From Desulfococcus multivorans (lineage in GTDB: Bacteria; Desulfobacterota; Desulfobacteria; Desulfobacterales; Desulfococcaceae), in assembly GCF_001854245.1 (NCBI RefSeq), contig NZ_CP015381.1, positions 2,329,001-2,393,000 on the forward strand: 64,000 nucleotides of DNA, read 5' to 3'. A program made the translations under genes and the position numbers. Below are positions 17,199 through 24,630 of the stretch, in pieces; position 1 is the first letter of the stretch; each line of letters begins with the position of its first letter. Under the pieces are notes generated by a model that saw nothing but the letters and a program-made list of their open reading frames with translations, had not been told where the DNA came from and made no database searches.

Positions 17199-18503
17199 AT
17201 GGATTCGAGTCAAATTCGGATTACCTCGGGGGTGAGCGAGCTCGACCGCTTGCTTGGAGGACTTTTTATCGGCGACAACGTCGTCTGGTACGATGACGCC
17301 GGAAGTTTGGCGGGAACCTTCTGCATCAACTTCATACAGGCCTCCCAGGCTGAAAACAAGTTTGTCATATATGTCAGCTTTGACCGATCCCCTAACAACC
17401 TGCTGGAAAAACTCGGCGACCTCGCTGAAAACCCACGCCTCACCATCGTGGACTGCTTCACCTGCGGCAAAGGCGAAGGCTCCGATATTTTCAATCGGTT
17501 CTATAAAAAAGATCGCCATCGACGACAGTCCTGCAACATCGTAAAGATCAACGAACCTCAGGCTTTCCGACAGGTGATGGCGGCCCTCCAAAATATCCAC
17601 AAGCCGCTTCAGGGAGACGTTCGGTTCGTTTTCGAAAGTCTTACGGGCATGCAGGATCTGTGGGGCGGGGAGGAGGCGGTTCTCAAATTCTATACCCATT
17701 CCTGCCCGCAGTTGTATGAACTGAACACCATCGCCTATTGGATCGCCGAGAAAGGGGCCCACTCGCTCAGGCTCAAGGCCCATATCAATCAGATTGCCCA
17801 GGTGGCCGTGGATCTCTCCATGAAACGGGGCCGTTCTTCCCTGACTCTCCTCAAGGCTGAAAAACGTAACCCCGGCACGGTGAACACGCCCAGATATTAC
17901 TGGACCGACGGCACGCAGATCCGCTTTGAGGACCAGAAGCGGGCCTCAGGTCCCATTGACATCGGGCAGCGACTCAAAGCGCTTCGTACCCGTCAGGGAA
18001 TTTCCCAGACCGAACTCGCCAGATCGGTCGGGGTAACGCCCAGCACCATCTCCCAAATCGAGAGCAATCTGATCTACCCGTCCCTGCCGGCCCTGTTCAA
18101 GATCGCCGACACGCTCTCCATCAAGATCTCGGCGTTTTTTCAGGAAAAGGCCCGTCAGAACGACCCTGTGGTCTTTTCGGTAACAGGCGGCGTCAATATC
18201 CGATTCCCGAACCTGCCCAAAGAAAGCATTCAGGGAAAACTCCTGACCCCCATCGGATCGACTCCGCGCGTCGAGACGTCGGTAATCGAAATCCCGGAAC
18301 ACACGGTCCTTCCTGCTCATTTTTACATGCACAAGGGGGAGGAGTTCGGTTACGTGACGGCAGGGCGACTCCAAATGGAAATCAAACAGGTCGCTTACGA
18401 CCTGTCGGCAGGCGATATCATCTACCTTACCGCCGAGGTACCCAGTCAGTGGAAAAATCCCGGACCGGGGCCGGCTCGTCTCCTCTGGCTGAAAATCAGA
18501 TAG
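17199..18503 (+). CDS. Degenerate KaiC-like / XRE / cupin fusion regulator
   Basis: 434-aa protein. Residues 1-235 have the KaiC/RecA layout (ITSGVSELDRLLGG, VIYVSFDRSPNNLLEKLG, FVFESLTGM). The Walker A loop is replaced by WYDDAGSLAGT and the Walker B Asp by Glu, so ATP binding is doubtful. Residues ~255-310 are an XRE helix-turn-helix (RLKALRTRQGISQTELARSVG, STISQIESN). Residues ~350-434 are a cupin (LPAHFYMHKGEEFGYVTAGRLQ, GDIIYL). The last two parts form the common XRE-cupin transcription factor; the KaiC-like part may be a sensor or dimer platform. It is monocistronic and flanked on both sides by inverted relic ends of the 237-bp element. Target genes unknown. Confidence 0.8.
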   Translation: MDSSQIRITSGVSELDRLLGGLFIGDNVVWYDDAGSLAGTFCINFIQASQAENKFVIYVSFDRSPNNLLEKLGDLAENPRLTIVDCFTCGKGEGSDIFNRFYKKDRHRRQSCNIVKINEPQAFRQVMAALQNIHKPLQGDVRFVFESLTGMQDLWGGEEAVLKFYTHSCPQLYELNTIAYWIAEKGAHSLRLKAHINQIAQVAVDLSMKRGRSSLTLLKAEKRNPGTVNTPRYYWTDGTQIRFEDQKRASGPIDIGQRLKALRTRQGISQTELARSVGVTPSTISQIESNLIYPSLPALFKIADTLSIKISAFFQEKARQNDPVVFSVTGGVNIRFPNLPKESIQGKLLTPIGSTPRVETSVIEIPEHTVLPAHFYMHKGEEFGYVTAGRLQMEIKQVAYDLSAGDIIYLTAEVPSQWKNPGPGPARLLWLKIR

Positions 18504-18512
18504 TCTCCAGGG

Positions 18513-18538
18513 CCGGCCCATGAAAGCCGAAAGTCGAG
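18513..18538 (+). repeat. Solo end of the 237-bp mobile element (relic)
   Basis: CCGGCCCATGAAAGCCGAAAGTCGAG resembles the right terminus of the 237-bp element with two substitutions in the inverted-repeat part. Only this end is present. With the oppositely oriented relic at 17106 it brackets the KaiC/XRE/cupin gene. No target-site duplication could be matched between the two relics. Confidence 0.55.
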
Positions 18539-18602
18539 TCATCACATCAGGTTTTCAGGCCGGGATCTTGCCACCCCCTTTTTTTTCAGATATATTGAAC
18601 GC

Positions 18603-19322
18603 ATGAAATCCGACACACGCCAATCCCACGACGAGTATGTGAAGGCCCTCACCGACATCAGTCGGGCCATTACATCGGATCTGTTTCTGGAGGATCTGCT
18701 CAAGCTCATCGTCATGGTCACCGCCAACGTCACCGGCGTGGCCATCTGCTCCCTGTGGCTCATCGAGGAGATTGACGGCCGTCCGAAAATCCGGCTGAAA
18801 GCGACGCAGGCCATCGCTCCGGAATACGTCAAAGACCGGTCCCTCAATCTGACCGAAGGGGTCGTGGGCTATGTTGCCACCACCAAGCGACCGCTGATCA
18901 TCAAAAACGTTCTGAAAAGCAAACGGTTCAAGGAAAAAGAGATGGCCAGGAAGCTCGGGCTCATCTCCATGCTGAGCGTTCCCCTAGAGGTCAAGGAGGA
19001 GAAAGTGATCGGCGTCCTGAACTGCTTTACATCCGAACCGCACGATTTTTCAGAGACCGAGGTCAACCTCATCACCGCCGTATCGAACCAGGCGGCCCTT
19101 GCCATTCTGAACGCCGAACTGGTGGTCAAGACCAAGGTCATCCAGGAGGAGTTGGAGACCCGAAAGATTATCGACCGCGCCAAGGAGATCATTATGCATC
19201 GTCGCGGCATGAAGGGCGACGAGGCCTATCGATGGATTCAGAAAAAAAGCATGGACAGCCGGAAATCCATGCGGCAGGTGGCCGATGCCATTCTGCTCTC
19301 GGAAGAGTTCTACCACACCTGA
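18603..19322 (+). CDS. GAF-ANTAR antitermination regulator
   Basis: 239-aa protein. A GAF sensor domain covers about residues 25-170 (GVAICSLWLIEEIDGRPKIRL, SLNLTEGVVGYVATTKRPLII, LGLISMLSVPLEVKEEKVIGVL). A helical linker leads to a C-terminal ANTAR domain at about 178-235 (ETRKIIDRAKEIIMHRRGMKGDEAYRWIQKKS...RQVADAIL). ANTAR domains bind RNAs with two hexaloop hairpins and prevent termination. Exactly such a leader follows at 19523-19617, ahead of a glutamate-synthase-like gene, so this protein is very likely its regulator. ATG 18603 lies 64 bases after the element relic and has a poor ribosome-binding site. The GAF ligand is not predictable; nitrogen status is a reasonable guess. Confidence 0.88.
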   Translation: MKSDTRQSHDEYVKALTDISRAITSDLFLEDLLKLIVMVTANVTGVAICSLWLIEEIDGRPKIRLKATQAIAPEYVKDRSLNLTEGVVGYVATTKRPLIIKNVLKSKRFKEKEMARKLGLISMLSVPLEVKEEKVIGVLNCFTSEPHDFSETEVNLITAVSNQAALAILNAELVVKTKVIQEELETRKIIDRAKEIIMHRRGMKGDEAYRWIQKKSMDSRKSMRQVADAILLSEEFYHT

Positions 19323-19464
19323 ACCGCGGCCATCGGGACTTCAATGCTCCGGTGGGAGCGGGGCGCGCCCGCGAAATTTCTCTTCAGTCTTCAGTTTTTT
19401 CCGGCCGGCATCACGAAAATCAAAATTGCGACACCCTGTTTTTTTCCGCCCCAATAATTTTTGC

Positions 19465-19493
19465 TTGACATCCCTTTTCAGTAAAACTAAAAT
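19465..19493 (+). promoter_or_regulatory. Sigma70 promoter for ANTAR leader
   Basis: TTGACA (19465-19470), a 17-base spacer, TAAAAT (19488-19493): a near-consensus promoter. Transcription would begin near 19500, about 23 bases before the first hexaloop hairpin. A strong promoter followed by a conditional terminator fits control by antitermination. Confidence 0.8.
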
Positions 19494-19522
19494 ATTTACT
19501 CAAAATTAAGTGTTCTTTCGTT

Positions 19523-19617
19523 GCCGTACAATGGCGTTCGGCGAACACGGGGGAACCTCAAAGACAGAGATAGACAAAGGCGTCTGATTTTCTTCGATAG
19601 CGAAGACAGACGCCTTT
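19523..19617 (+). promoter_or_regulatory. ANTAR-type two-hexaloop antitermination leader RNA
   Basis: Hairpin P1 (19523-19542): GCCG/CGGC stem, a U-U mismatch, A-U and C-G pairs, closing hexaloop AAUGGC (19530-19535). Hairpin P2 (19572-19585): stem AGAC/GUCU closing hexaloop AAAGGC (19576-19581). Both loops carry A at position 1 and G at position 4, the hallmark of ANTAR targets. The 3' strand of P2 is also the 5' strand of the terminator at 19576-19617, so P2 and the terminator exclude each other. Binding of the GAF-ANTAR protein (gene at 18603) to P1-P2 would allow read-through into the gene at 19693. Confidence 0.85.
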
Positions 19618-19626
19618 TTGTTTTTT
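19576..19626 (+). terminator. Intrinsic terminator overlapping ANTAR hairpin P2
   Basis: AAAGGCGTCTG (19576-19586) pairs with CAGACGCCTTT (19607-19617). TCTTCG/CGAAGA extend the stem around an ATAG loop with an ATTT bulge. TTGTTTTTT follows. It is a strong conditional terminator whose left arm includes hexaloop 2. Confidence 0.88.
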
Positions 19627-19692
19627 AGCGATGGGAAAGCGTTCAGAAACAACGATCTCTCATCTCAACCAGTTAAAAAAAGGAGAAATAAC

Positions 19693-21345
19693 GTGCGCTT
19701 TTCTAAAACCAATGATGTTCTGGGAACGGTCAATCGCGGAAATCCGACGGAATCAGGACTGTGCACCCTGTGCCGGGCGGATTGCGAGGGAAAATGCGAA
19801 ACATGGCTGTCAAGTCTCGTTGGGCGCAAGCTGCTTTATCCGAGAAGCTTCGGTATCGTGACGGCCGGTTCCAACAACACGACCCATGTGGGGGTTTCCT
19901 ATAATTCATTGCGAATTCAAGGCTATGCCTACGGCGCTCACGGGCTGGGGGAAGGCTTGAGCACGGATCCCGACGACTGTATATTCCCGAACGTCAATCT
20001 GACCACCCAATTCGGAAAAGCCGTTAAGACCAAGGTTCGCATGCCGCTCATGACCGGCGCTATGGGGTCGACCTTCGTGGCCCAGAAGTACTGGGACGCA
20101 TTTGCCATCGGCGGCGCGCTGGTGGGCATCCCGGTCGTCATCGGCGAAAACGTCGTCGGGGTCGACCGGAACTCGGAGATCACGCCTGGAGATGTCCGAA
20201 AGGGCAAGATCAAGAGCGCTCCCGAGCTCGAGCGACGGATCGACGGTTATCTCCGATATTTCGACGGATACGGCGCCATCATCGTTCAACTCAACGTGGA
20301 AGACACCCGGAACGGCGTTGCGGAATTCGTGGCCGACAAATACGGCGACAAGTGCATCATCGAGCTCAAATGGGGGCAGGGCGCCAAGAACATCGGCGGC
20401 GAAATCCAGGTCCGGAGCCTCGATTACGCACTTTTCCTGAAAAACAGGGGTTACATCGTGGATCCGGACCCCACCATTCCCGAAGTTCAGGAAGCTTTTG
20501 AGAACGGCTCCATCAAGTCTTTCGCCCGTCACAGCCGGTTGGGCGCCACCAATATGGACACCGTCGATCAGGTCCGAAGGGATTTCATGAGCACCGTTGA
20601 ATACCTCCGGAGCATCGGTTTCAATCGGATCACGCTTAAAACCGGCTCCTACGGGATGGAAGAACTGGCCATGGCCATCAAGTTCGCCACCGACGCAAAG
20701 CTCGATCTGCTCACCATAGACGGTTCCGGCGGCGGCACCGGCATGAGCCCCTGGAACATGATGCAGAGCTGGGGCGTGCCGTCCATCCACCTCCACGCAA
20801 AGGCATATGAGTATGCGAGCATTCTGGCCGCAAAAGGCCAAAGCGTTGTGGACATGTCATTTGCCGGGGGGTTTGCAACGGAGGATCACATCTTCAAGGC
20901 CCTGGCGCTGGGAGCGCCTTTCACCAAGATGGTCTGCATGGGCAGAGCCGTTATGGTGCCGGGCTTCGTGGGAGCCAACATCGAAGGAGCGCTCTTCCCC
21001 GACAGAAGAGGCGCCGTCAACGGCCACTGGTCCGAGCTGCCGAAAACCGTCCAGCGGGTCGGCAACAGCGCCAAGGAAATCTTTGCCGCTTATTTCGACG
21101 TCGAAAAGAAGGTGGGCAAGGATGAAATGAAGCACATTCCCTACGGTGCCATCGCCTTCTGCACCCTGGCGGACAAGCTGGCCGGCGGTCTGCAGCAGCT
21201 CCTGGCCGGCGCCCGCAAATTTTCCATGTCCCAGATCACGCGGAACGAGATCTTCTCGGCCAACCGGGAAACCGCCCTCGAGATCGGGGTTCCCCACGTG
21301 TCCGACATCAACAATGAAAGCGCGAAAAAGATTCTCAATTCCTGA
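19693..21345 (+). CDS. FMN-binding glutamate synthase-family protein
   Basis: 550-aa protein related to the FMN/FeS synthase domain of glutamate synthase, without the glutaminase and GXGXG domains. An N-terminal Cys cluster (GLCTLCRADCEGKC) is followed by a long TIM-barrel: GAMGSTFVAQKYWDAFAIGG, IELKWGQGAKN, TIDGSGGGTGMSPWNM, GGFATEDHIFKALALGA, and CMGRAVMVPGF. Many anaerobes carry such stand-alone proteins; the electron donor and true substrate are often unproven. GTG 19693 is preceded by AAAAAGGAG at 7 bases; the frame upstream lies inside the leader terminator and is not a real start. Expression should depend on the ANTAR leader. Confidence 0.88.
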   Translation: MRFSKTNDVLGTVNRGNPTESGLCTLCRADCEGKCETWLSSLVGRKLLYPRSFGIVTAGSNNTTHVGVSYNSLRIQGYAYGAHGLGEGLSTDPDDCIFPNVNLTTQFGKAVKTKVRMPLMTGAMGSTFVAQKYWDAFAIGGALVGIPVVIGENVVGVDRNSEITPGDVRKGKIKSAPELERRIDGYLRYFDGYGAIIVQLNVEDTRNGVAEFVADKYGDKCIIELKWGQGAKNIGGEIQVRSLDYALFLKNRGYIVDPDPTIPEVQEAFENGSIKSFARHSRLGATNMDTVDQVRRDFMSTVEYLRSIGFNRITLKTGSYGMEELAMAIKFATDAKLDLLTIDGSGGGTGMSPWNMMQSWGVPSIHLHAKAYEYASILAAKGQSVVDMSFAGGFATEDHIFKALALGAPFTKMVCMGRAVMVPGFVGANIEGALFPDRRGAVNGHWSELPKTVQRVGNSAKEIFAAYFDVEKKVGKDEMKHIPYGAIAFCTLADKLAGGLQQLLAGARKFSMSQITRNEIFSANRETALEIGVPHVSDINNESAKKILNS

Positions 21346-21370
21346 ACCAATGCCGGAATAACGGTGTCCC

Positions 21371-21406
21371 GCGGCGCCTTTCGGAACCCCTCCGGAAGGC
21401 GCCGCC
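21371..21406. terminator. Bidirectional terminator-like hairpin
   Basis: GCGGCGCCTT...CCGGA pairs with TCCGGAAGGCGCCGC around a short CCCC-containing loop, between the glutamate-synthase-like gene and the convergent lpd gene. It is a very stable stem but lacks a clear T-run. Confidence 0.5.
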
Positions 21407-21423
21407 AAATCATGGAGAAGGGT

Positions 21424-22836
21424 CTACGAGGTATAGATGGAGCACTTGCGGGCGGACTGAGCGGCCTCCATCAGGGCCTCCGAAAAGGTCGGATGGCCGT
21501 GAACCGTCCGCGCGATGTCTTCCGAACCGGCACCGAATTCCATTGCCAGGACACCCTCGGCGATCATGTCGGCGGCGCGAGGACCCAGGATATGGACCCC
21601 GAGAATGCGGTCCGTCTTTGAGTGACAGATCAGTTTGACAAAGCCGTCGGTTTCACCCATGCATCGGGCCCGCCCGGTCCCCGAAAAGGGGTAGGTGCCC
21701 ACACAATAGGGAATCCGGCGTTCCTTGGCCGTCTCTTCGGTGATGCCGACGGCGGCCGCCTCGGGCCAGGTGTAGATCACGGCGGGAATGGCATCGTAGT
21801 TGACCTCTCCCGGTTTTCCCGCCATGTTTTCCACGGCGGCAATGCCCTCGGCAGAGGCTTTGTGAGCCAGAGCGGGTCCGGGGACGAGATCGCCGATAGC
21901 GTAGACGGTCTCGGCATCGGTCTGATATCGGCTGTTGACCCGGACGTGACCGGTTCGGGAGTCCGTTCCAACGCCCGCCGCCTCCAGGTTGAGGCCTCGT
22001 GTCAGGGGTCTGCGTCCGACGGCCACCAGGACGCGGTCACATTCCAGGGTAGAGGCGCCGTCCTTTCCTTCCACCGCAACCTTTACGGTGCCGTTCGTCA
22101 CCGTCACCCCGGAGACCCTCGTTTCGAGACGGAAATCCAGCCCCTGCTTTCTCAACATCCGTTCCAGTGACCGGATGATTCGGCCGTCCATCGTCGCTGC
22201 AATCTTGGGCAGCATCTCGACAACCGTCACCGCCGACCCCAGCCGCCGCCAGACCGACCCCAATTCCAGACCGACATAGCCCCCGCCCACCACCACCAGG
22301 TGCTCAGGTACCGCGTCAAAGGAGAGCGCCCCCGTCGAATCGACAATACGATCGCCGTCGATGGAAATCCCCGGGACTGAAACGGTTTCGCTGCCCGTTG
22401 CCAGGAGGATATTTTTGGCGCTCAGGATTTTCGGGCTGCCGTCGTCGACGGTCACGGCGACTTCCCGGGGGCTCTCGAGACGGGCTGTACCATGAAAAAC
22501 ATCGATCTTGTGTCTGTCCAGGAGCTTTTCCACCTGATCGGTCAGGTCGGCCACGACCTTTTCCTTTCGAGCCATCATGACGGCCAGGTCGAAAGAGAGA
22601 TTGTCAAACCGGATCCCGTGATTTGAAAAATTTTCCTTTGCCTGAATGAAGTGTTCGCTGGAATCGAGCAGGGCCTTGCTGGGAATACACCCGACATTGA
22701 GACAAACGCCGCCCAGACGCGCCGCCTTCTCGACGCAGGCGACCTTGAAACCCAGTTGAACCGCCCGTACCGCCGCCACATAACCGCCGGGGCCCGAGCC
22801 CACCACCACCAGATCGTATTGTTTTTTCTCCCCCAT
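21424..22836 (-). CDS. lpdA: Dihydrolipoyl dehydrogenase
   Basis: 470-aa E3 flavoenzyme that reoxidises dihydrolipoamide with NAD. The FAD site GSGPGGYVAAVRAVQLG, redox-active disulfide GGVCLNVGCIPSK, NAD site GGGYVGLELGSVW, second FAD segment YAIGDLVPGPALAHKA and the C-terminal HGHPTFSEALMEA (catalytic His-Glu) are all present. It is the last gene of sucA-sucB-lpd; its ATG lies one base from the end of sucB, implying tight coupling. It probably serves the 2-oxoglutarate dehydrogenase complex and may be shared with other lipoyl complexes. Confidence 0.97.
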   Translation of the reverse strand: MGEKKQYDLVVVGSGPGGYVAAVRAVQLGFKVACVEKAARLGGVCLNVGCIPSKALLDSSEHFIQAKENFSNHGIRFDNLSFDLAVMMARKEKVVADLTDQVEKLLDRHKIDVFHGTARLESPREVAVTVDDGSPKILSAKNILLATGSETVSVPGISIDGDRIVDSTGALSFDAVPEHLVVVGGGYVGLELGSVWRRLGSAVTVVEMLPKIAATMDGRIIRSLERMLRKQGLDFRLETRVSGVTVTNGTVKVAVEGKDGASTLECDRVLVAVGRRPLTRGLNLEAAGVGTDSRTGHVRVNSRYQTDAETVYAIGDLVPGPALAHKASAEGIAAVENMAGKPGEVNYDAIPAVIYTWPEAAAVGITEETAKERRIPYCVGTYPFSGTGRARCMGETDGFVKLICHSKTDRILGVHILGPRAADMIAEGVLAMEFGAGSEDIARTVHGHPTFSEALMEAAQSARKCSIYTS

Positions 22837-22837
22837 A

Positions 22838-24142
22838 TCAGACCTCCATCAGCATGCGTTCCGGGTTTTCAATCATCTCCTTGATCCGTTTCAGGAAGGT
22901 GACCGCCTCCCGCCCGTCGACGATCCGGTGGTCATAGCTGAGTGCCGTGTACATCATGGGACGGATGACGATTTCGTCGTCCACCACGACCGGTCGTTTC
23001 TCGATCCGGTGCATCCCCAGAATGGCGCTTTGCGGTGGGTTTAAAATCGGCGTACTCAGGAGTGACCCGAACACGCCGCCGTTGGTGATGGTAAAGGTCC
23101 CCCCCTCGAGGTCGGAGAGTTCCAGTCGGTTTGCCCGGATTTTTTCCACGTAATCGACGATGGCCTGTTCAATGTCGGCAAACCCGAGTCGATCGACGTC
23201 TCGGATGACCGGAACAACGAGGCCCTTGGACGATCCCACGGCGATGCCGATATGATAATAGTGGTGAAATACGATGTCGTCGCCGTCGATAAAGGCGTTG
23301 ATCTGGGGAAACTCGCGAAGGGCCTGAACCGTCGCCTTGAGGAAAAAGGACATGAAGCCCAGGGAGACATCGTATTTTTTCTTGAAGTCCGCCTTGAACA
23401 TGGAGCGCATCTCCATGCATCGACTCATGTCGATATCGTTGAAGGTGGTCAGCGAAGCGGTATTCTGTTTGGCCGCAAGGAGCCGGGCGGCGATTCGCTT
23501 GCGGATGGGGCTCATGGGCTTTCGTTCTATGCCCGGTTCCGCTTCAGGTTTCGCCTCACCGGCCGGCGTGTCGGATGGTTTTTCCGTGGTTGCGGATTTC
23601 GCCTCCAGATGCAGCAGGACGTCTCCTTTGGTCATGCGGCCGCCTGGCCCGGTGGCTTCGATCCCGGAGGGATCGAGGTCATGAAGGGCCACCAGACGCC
23701 GAACCGACGGAGAGAGATCGAGATCGTCCCGGACAGCATCCGGTCCCGGGTCGGCCCCTTGCTTCCGGGTCGCTTTATCGGTCTTCTCAGCCGTCTCGGT
23801 CTTCTCAGCCGTGTCGGTCTTCTCAGCCGTGTCGGTCTTCTCAGCCGTCTCGGTCTTCTCAGCGGTCTCGGTCTTCTCAGCCGTCTCGGACGCCTGGGCG
23901 GATTCGCCTTCCGTGATGATTTCACCCACCACCTTGCCGACAGCCACCGTTTCCCCCTCCCGGACCCGAATTTTGAGAACCCCATCCGCCTCGGCCACGA
24001 CCTCCAGGGTGACCTTGTCCGTTTCGATCACGAAAAGGGGTTCATCCTTTTTCACGGTTTCGCCGTCCGCTTTGTACCACTGGGCCAGAATCGCTTCTTG
24101 AACCGATTCCCCGACGCTGGGGATTTTAATCTCTATTGCCAT
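22838..24142 (-). CDS. sucB: Dihydrolipoyllysine succinyltransferase (2-oxoglutarate dehydrogenase E2)
   Basis: 434-aa E2 core of the 2-oxoglutarate dehydrogenase complex. One lipoyl domain at 1-80 carries the modified Lys in FVIETDKVTLEV. A linker with a six-residue repeat (TAEKTE/D) follows at about 95-135. The peripheral subunit-binding domain is near 145-185 (SPSVRRLVALHDLDPSGI, GPGGRMTKGDVL), and the acyltransferase domain (AVGSSKGLVVPVIRDVDRLG, SYDHRIVDGREAVTFL with catalytic His and Asp) fills the rest. ATG 24142 follows AAGGAGCAGCC; a longer frame starts at 24172. The upstream gap to sucA is 488 bases and holds two kinds of repeat. Confidence 0.95.
   Translation of the reverse strand: MAIEIKIPSVGESVQEAILAQWYKADGETVKKDEPLFVIETDKVTLEVVAEADGVLKIRVREGETVAVGKVVGEIITEGESAQASETAEKTETAEKTETAEKTDTAEKTDTAEKTETAEKTDKATRKQGADPGPDAVRDDLDLSPSVRRLVALHDLDPSGIEATGPGGRMTKGDVLLHLEAKSATTEKPSDTPAGEAKPEAEPGIERKPMSPIRKRIAARLLAAKQNTASLTTFNDIDMSRCMEMRSMFKADFKKKYDVSLGFMSFFLKATVQALREFPQINAFIDGDDIVFHHYYHIGIAVGSSKGLVVPVIRDVDRLGFADIEQAIVDYVEKIRANRLELSDLEGGTFTITNGGVFGSLLSTPILNPPQSAILGMHRIEKRPVVVDDEIVIRPMMYTALSYDHRIVDGREAVTFLKRIKEMIENPERMLMEV
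23781..23888 (-). repeat. 18-bp tandem repeat inside sucB
   Basis: Six units of an 18-base repeat (plus-strand GTCTTCTCAGCCGTCTCG with single-base variants) encode the TAEKTE/TAEKTD linker of the E2 protein. Units differ mainly at the Glu/Asp codon. Copy number is likely to vary between strains, changing linker length without a frameshift. Confidence 0.9.
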
Positions 24143-24205
24143 GGCTGCTCCTTCTTCATCTGTTTGACGCAATTTTCGCCTTTCGTAGTGTTGACCGAAA
24201 AGCGT

Positions 24206-24300
24206 TTGAGGCTGACGGAGTCATTCACGGGCATAACCCGCTTCTGCTGAGGGATAAACGCGCCGTTTGTCGCAAGCCCGCCCCTTCAGTTTTCAGCCTG
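24206..24300. repeat. Palindromic intergenic repeat, copy D (diverged)
   Basis: Diverged member of the GGCTGAAG family: TTGAGGCTGACGG at the left, CGCCGTTTGTCGCAAG as the loop, CCCCTTCAGTTTTCAGCC at the right. It lies just upstream of sucB and next to the mobile element at 24354. Confidence 0.55.
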
Positions 24301-24353
24301 AATCGGGACCATTCTCTGCCGGCGCCGGCGGCTGAACATCGAAAGTTGACTAT

Positions 24354-24590
24354 TCAACTTTCGACTTTCATGATGGTAACCGGAAAGAGGTGCCGGGAGG
24401 ATACGGCCCGGGCCCCTTCAGCGGTGAGTTTTAGTGCCGCTTAAGCGCCGCGGCGGATCAGCGGCCCGGACTGTTTGAGCGCAGCGAGTTTCCGGGCCGC
24501 CCGGAGCAAGCTTTAGCGGCACTTGAACGAAACCGCGTGGGGCGCGGGCCGTATCCTCTCGGCACCGGCCTATGAAAGTCGAAAGTTGAG
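24354..24590 (+). mobile_element. 237-bp MITE-like palindromic element, copy 1
   Basis: Non-coding element with perfect 18-bp terminal inverted repeats: TCAACTTTCGACTTTCAT at 24354-24371 and its complement at 24572-24589. The interior is nested palindromes (GGATACGGCCCG / CGGGCCGTATCC, AGTGCCGCT / AGCGGCACT, GCGGCCCGGA / TCCGGGCCGC). An exact 8-bp duplication TTGACTAT flanks it (24346-24353, 24591-24598). It differs from copy 2 at about five positions by eye. It sits between sucA and sucB, so it would be transcribed as a large hairpin if these genes form one operon. Confidence 0.9.
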
Positions 24591-24630
24591 TTGACTATTT
24601 AAGCCGACGATGTCTTGAAGGACGGCCGGC

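Noticed and set aside
19541-19557. GAACACGGGGGAACC resembling part of a c-di-AMP (ydaO) riboswitch
   Set aside because: The remaining riboswitch core is absent and only about 20 bases separate it from the second hexaloop hairpin; the ANTAR interpretation explains the whole leader.
23781-23888. CRISPR-like regular repeats
   Set aside because: The repeats are tandem with no spacers and lie in frame inside sucB; no cas genes occur in the window.
23252-24250. 332-codon plus-strand frame with Leu/Ser/Arg repeats
   Set aside because: The repeats are the antisense reading of the 18-bp linker repeat of sucB, which has all E2 motifs on the minus strand.
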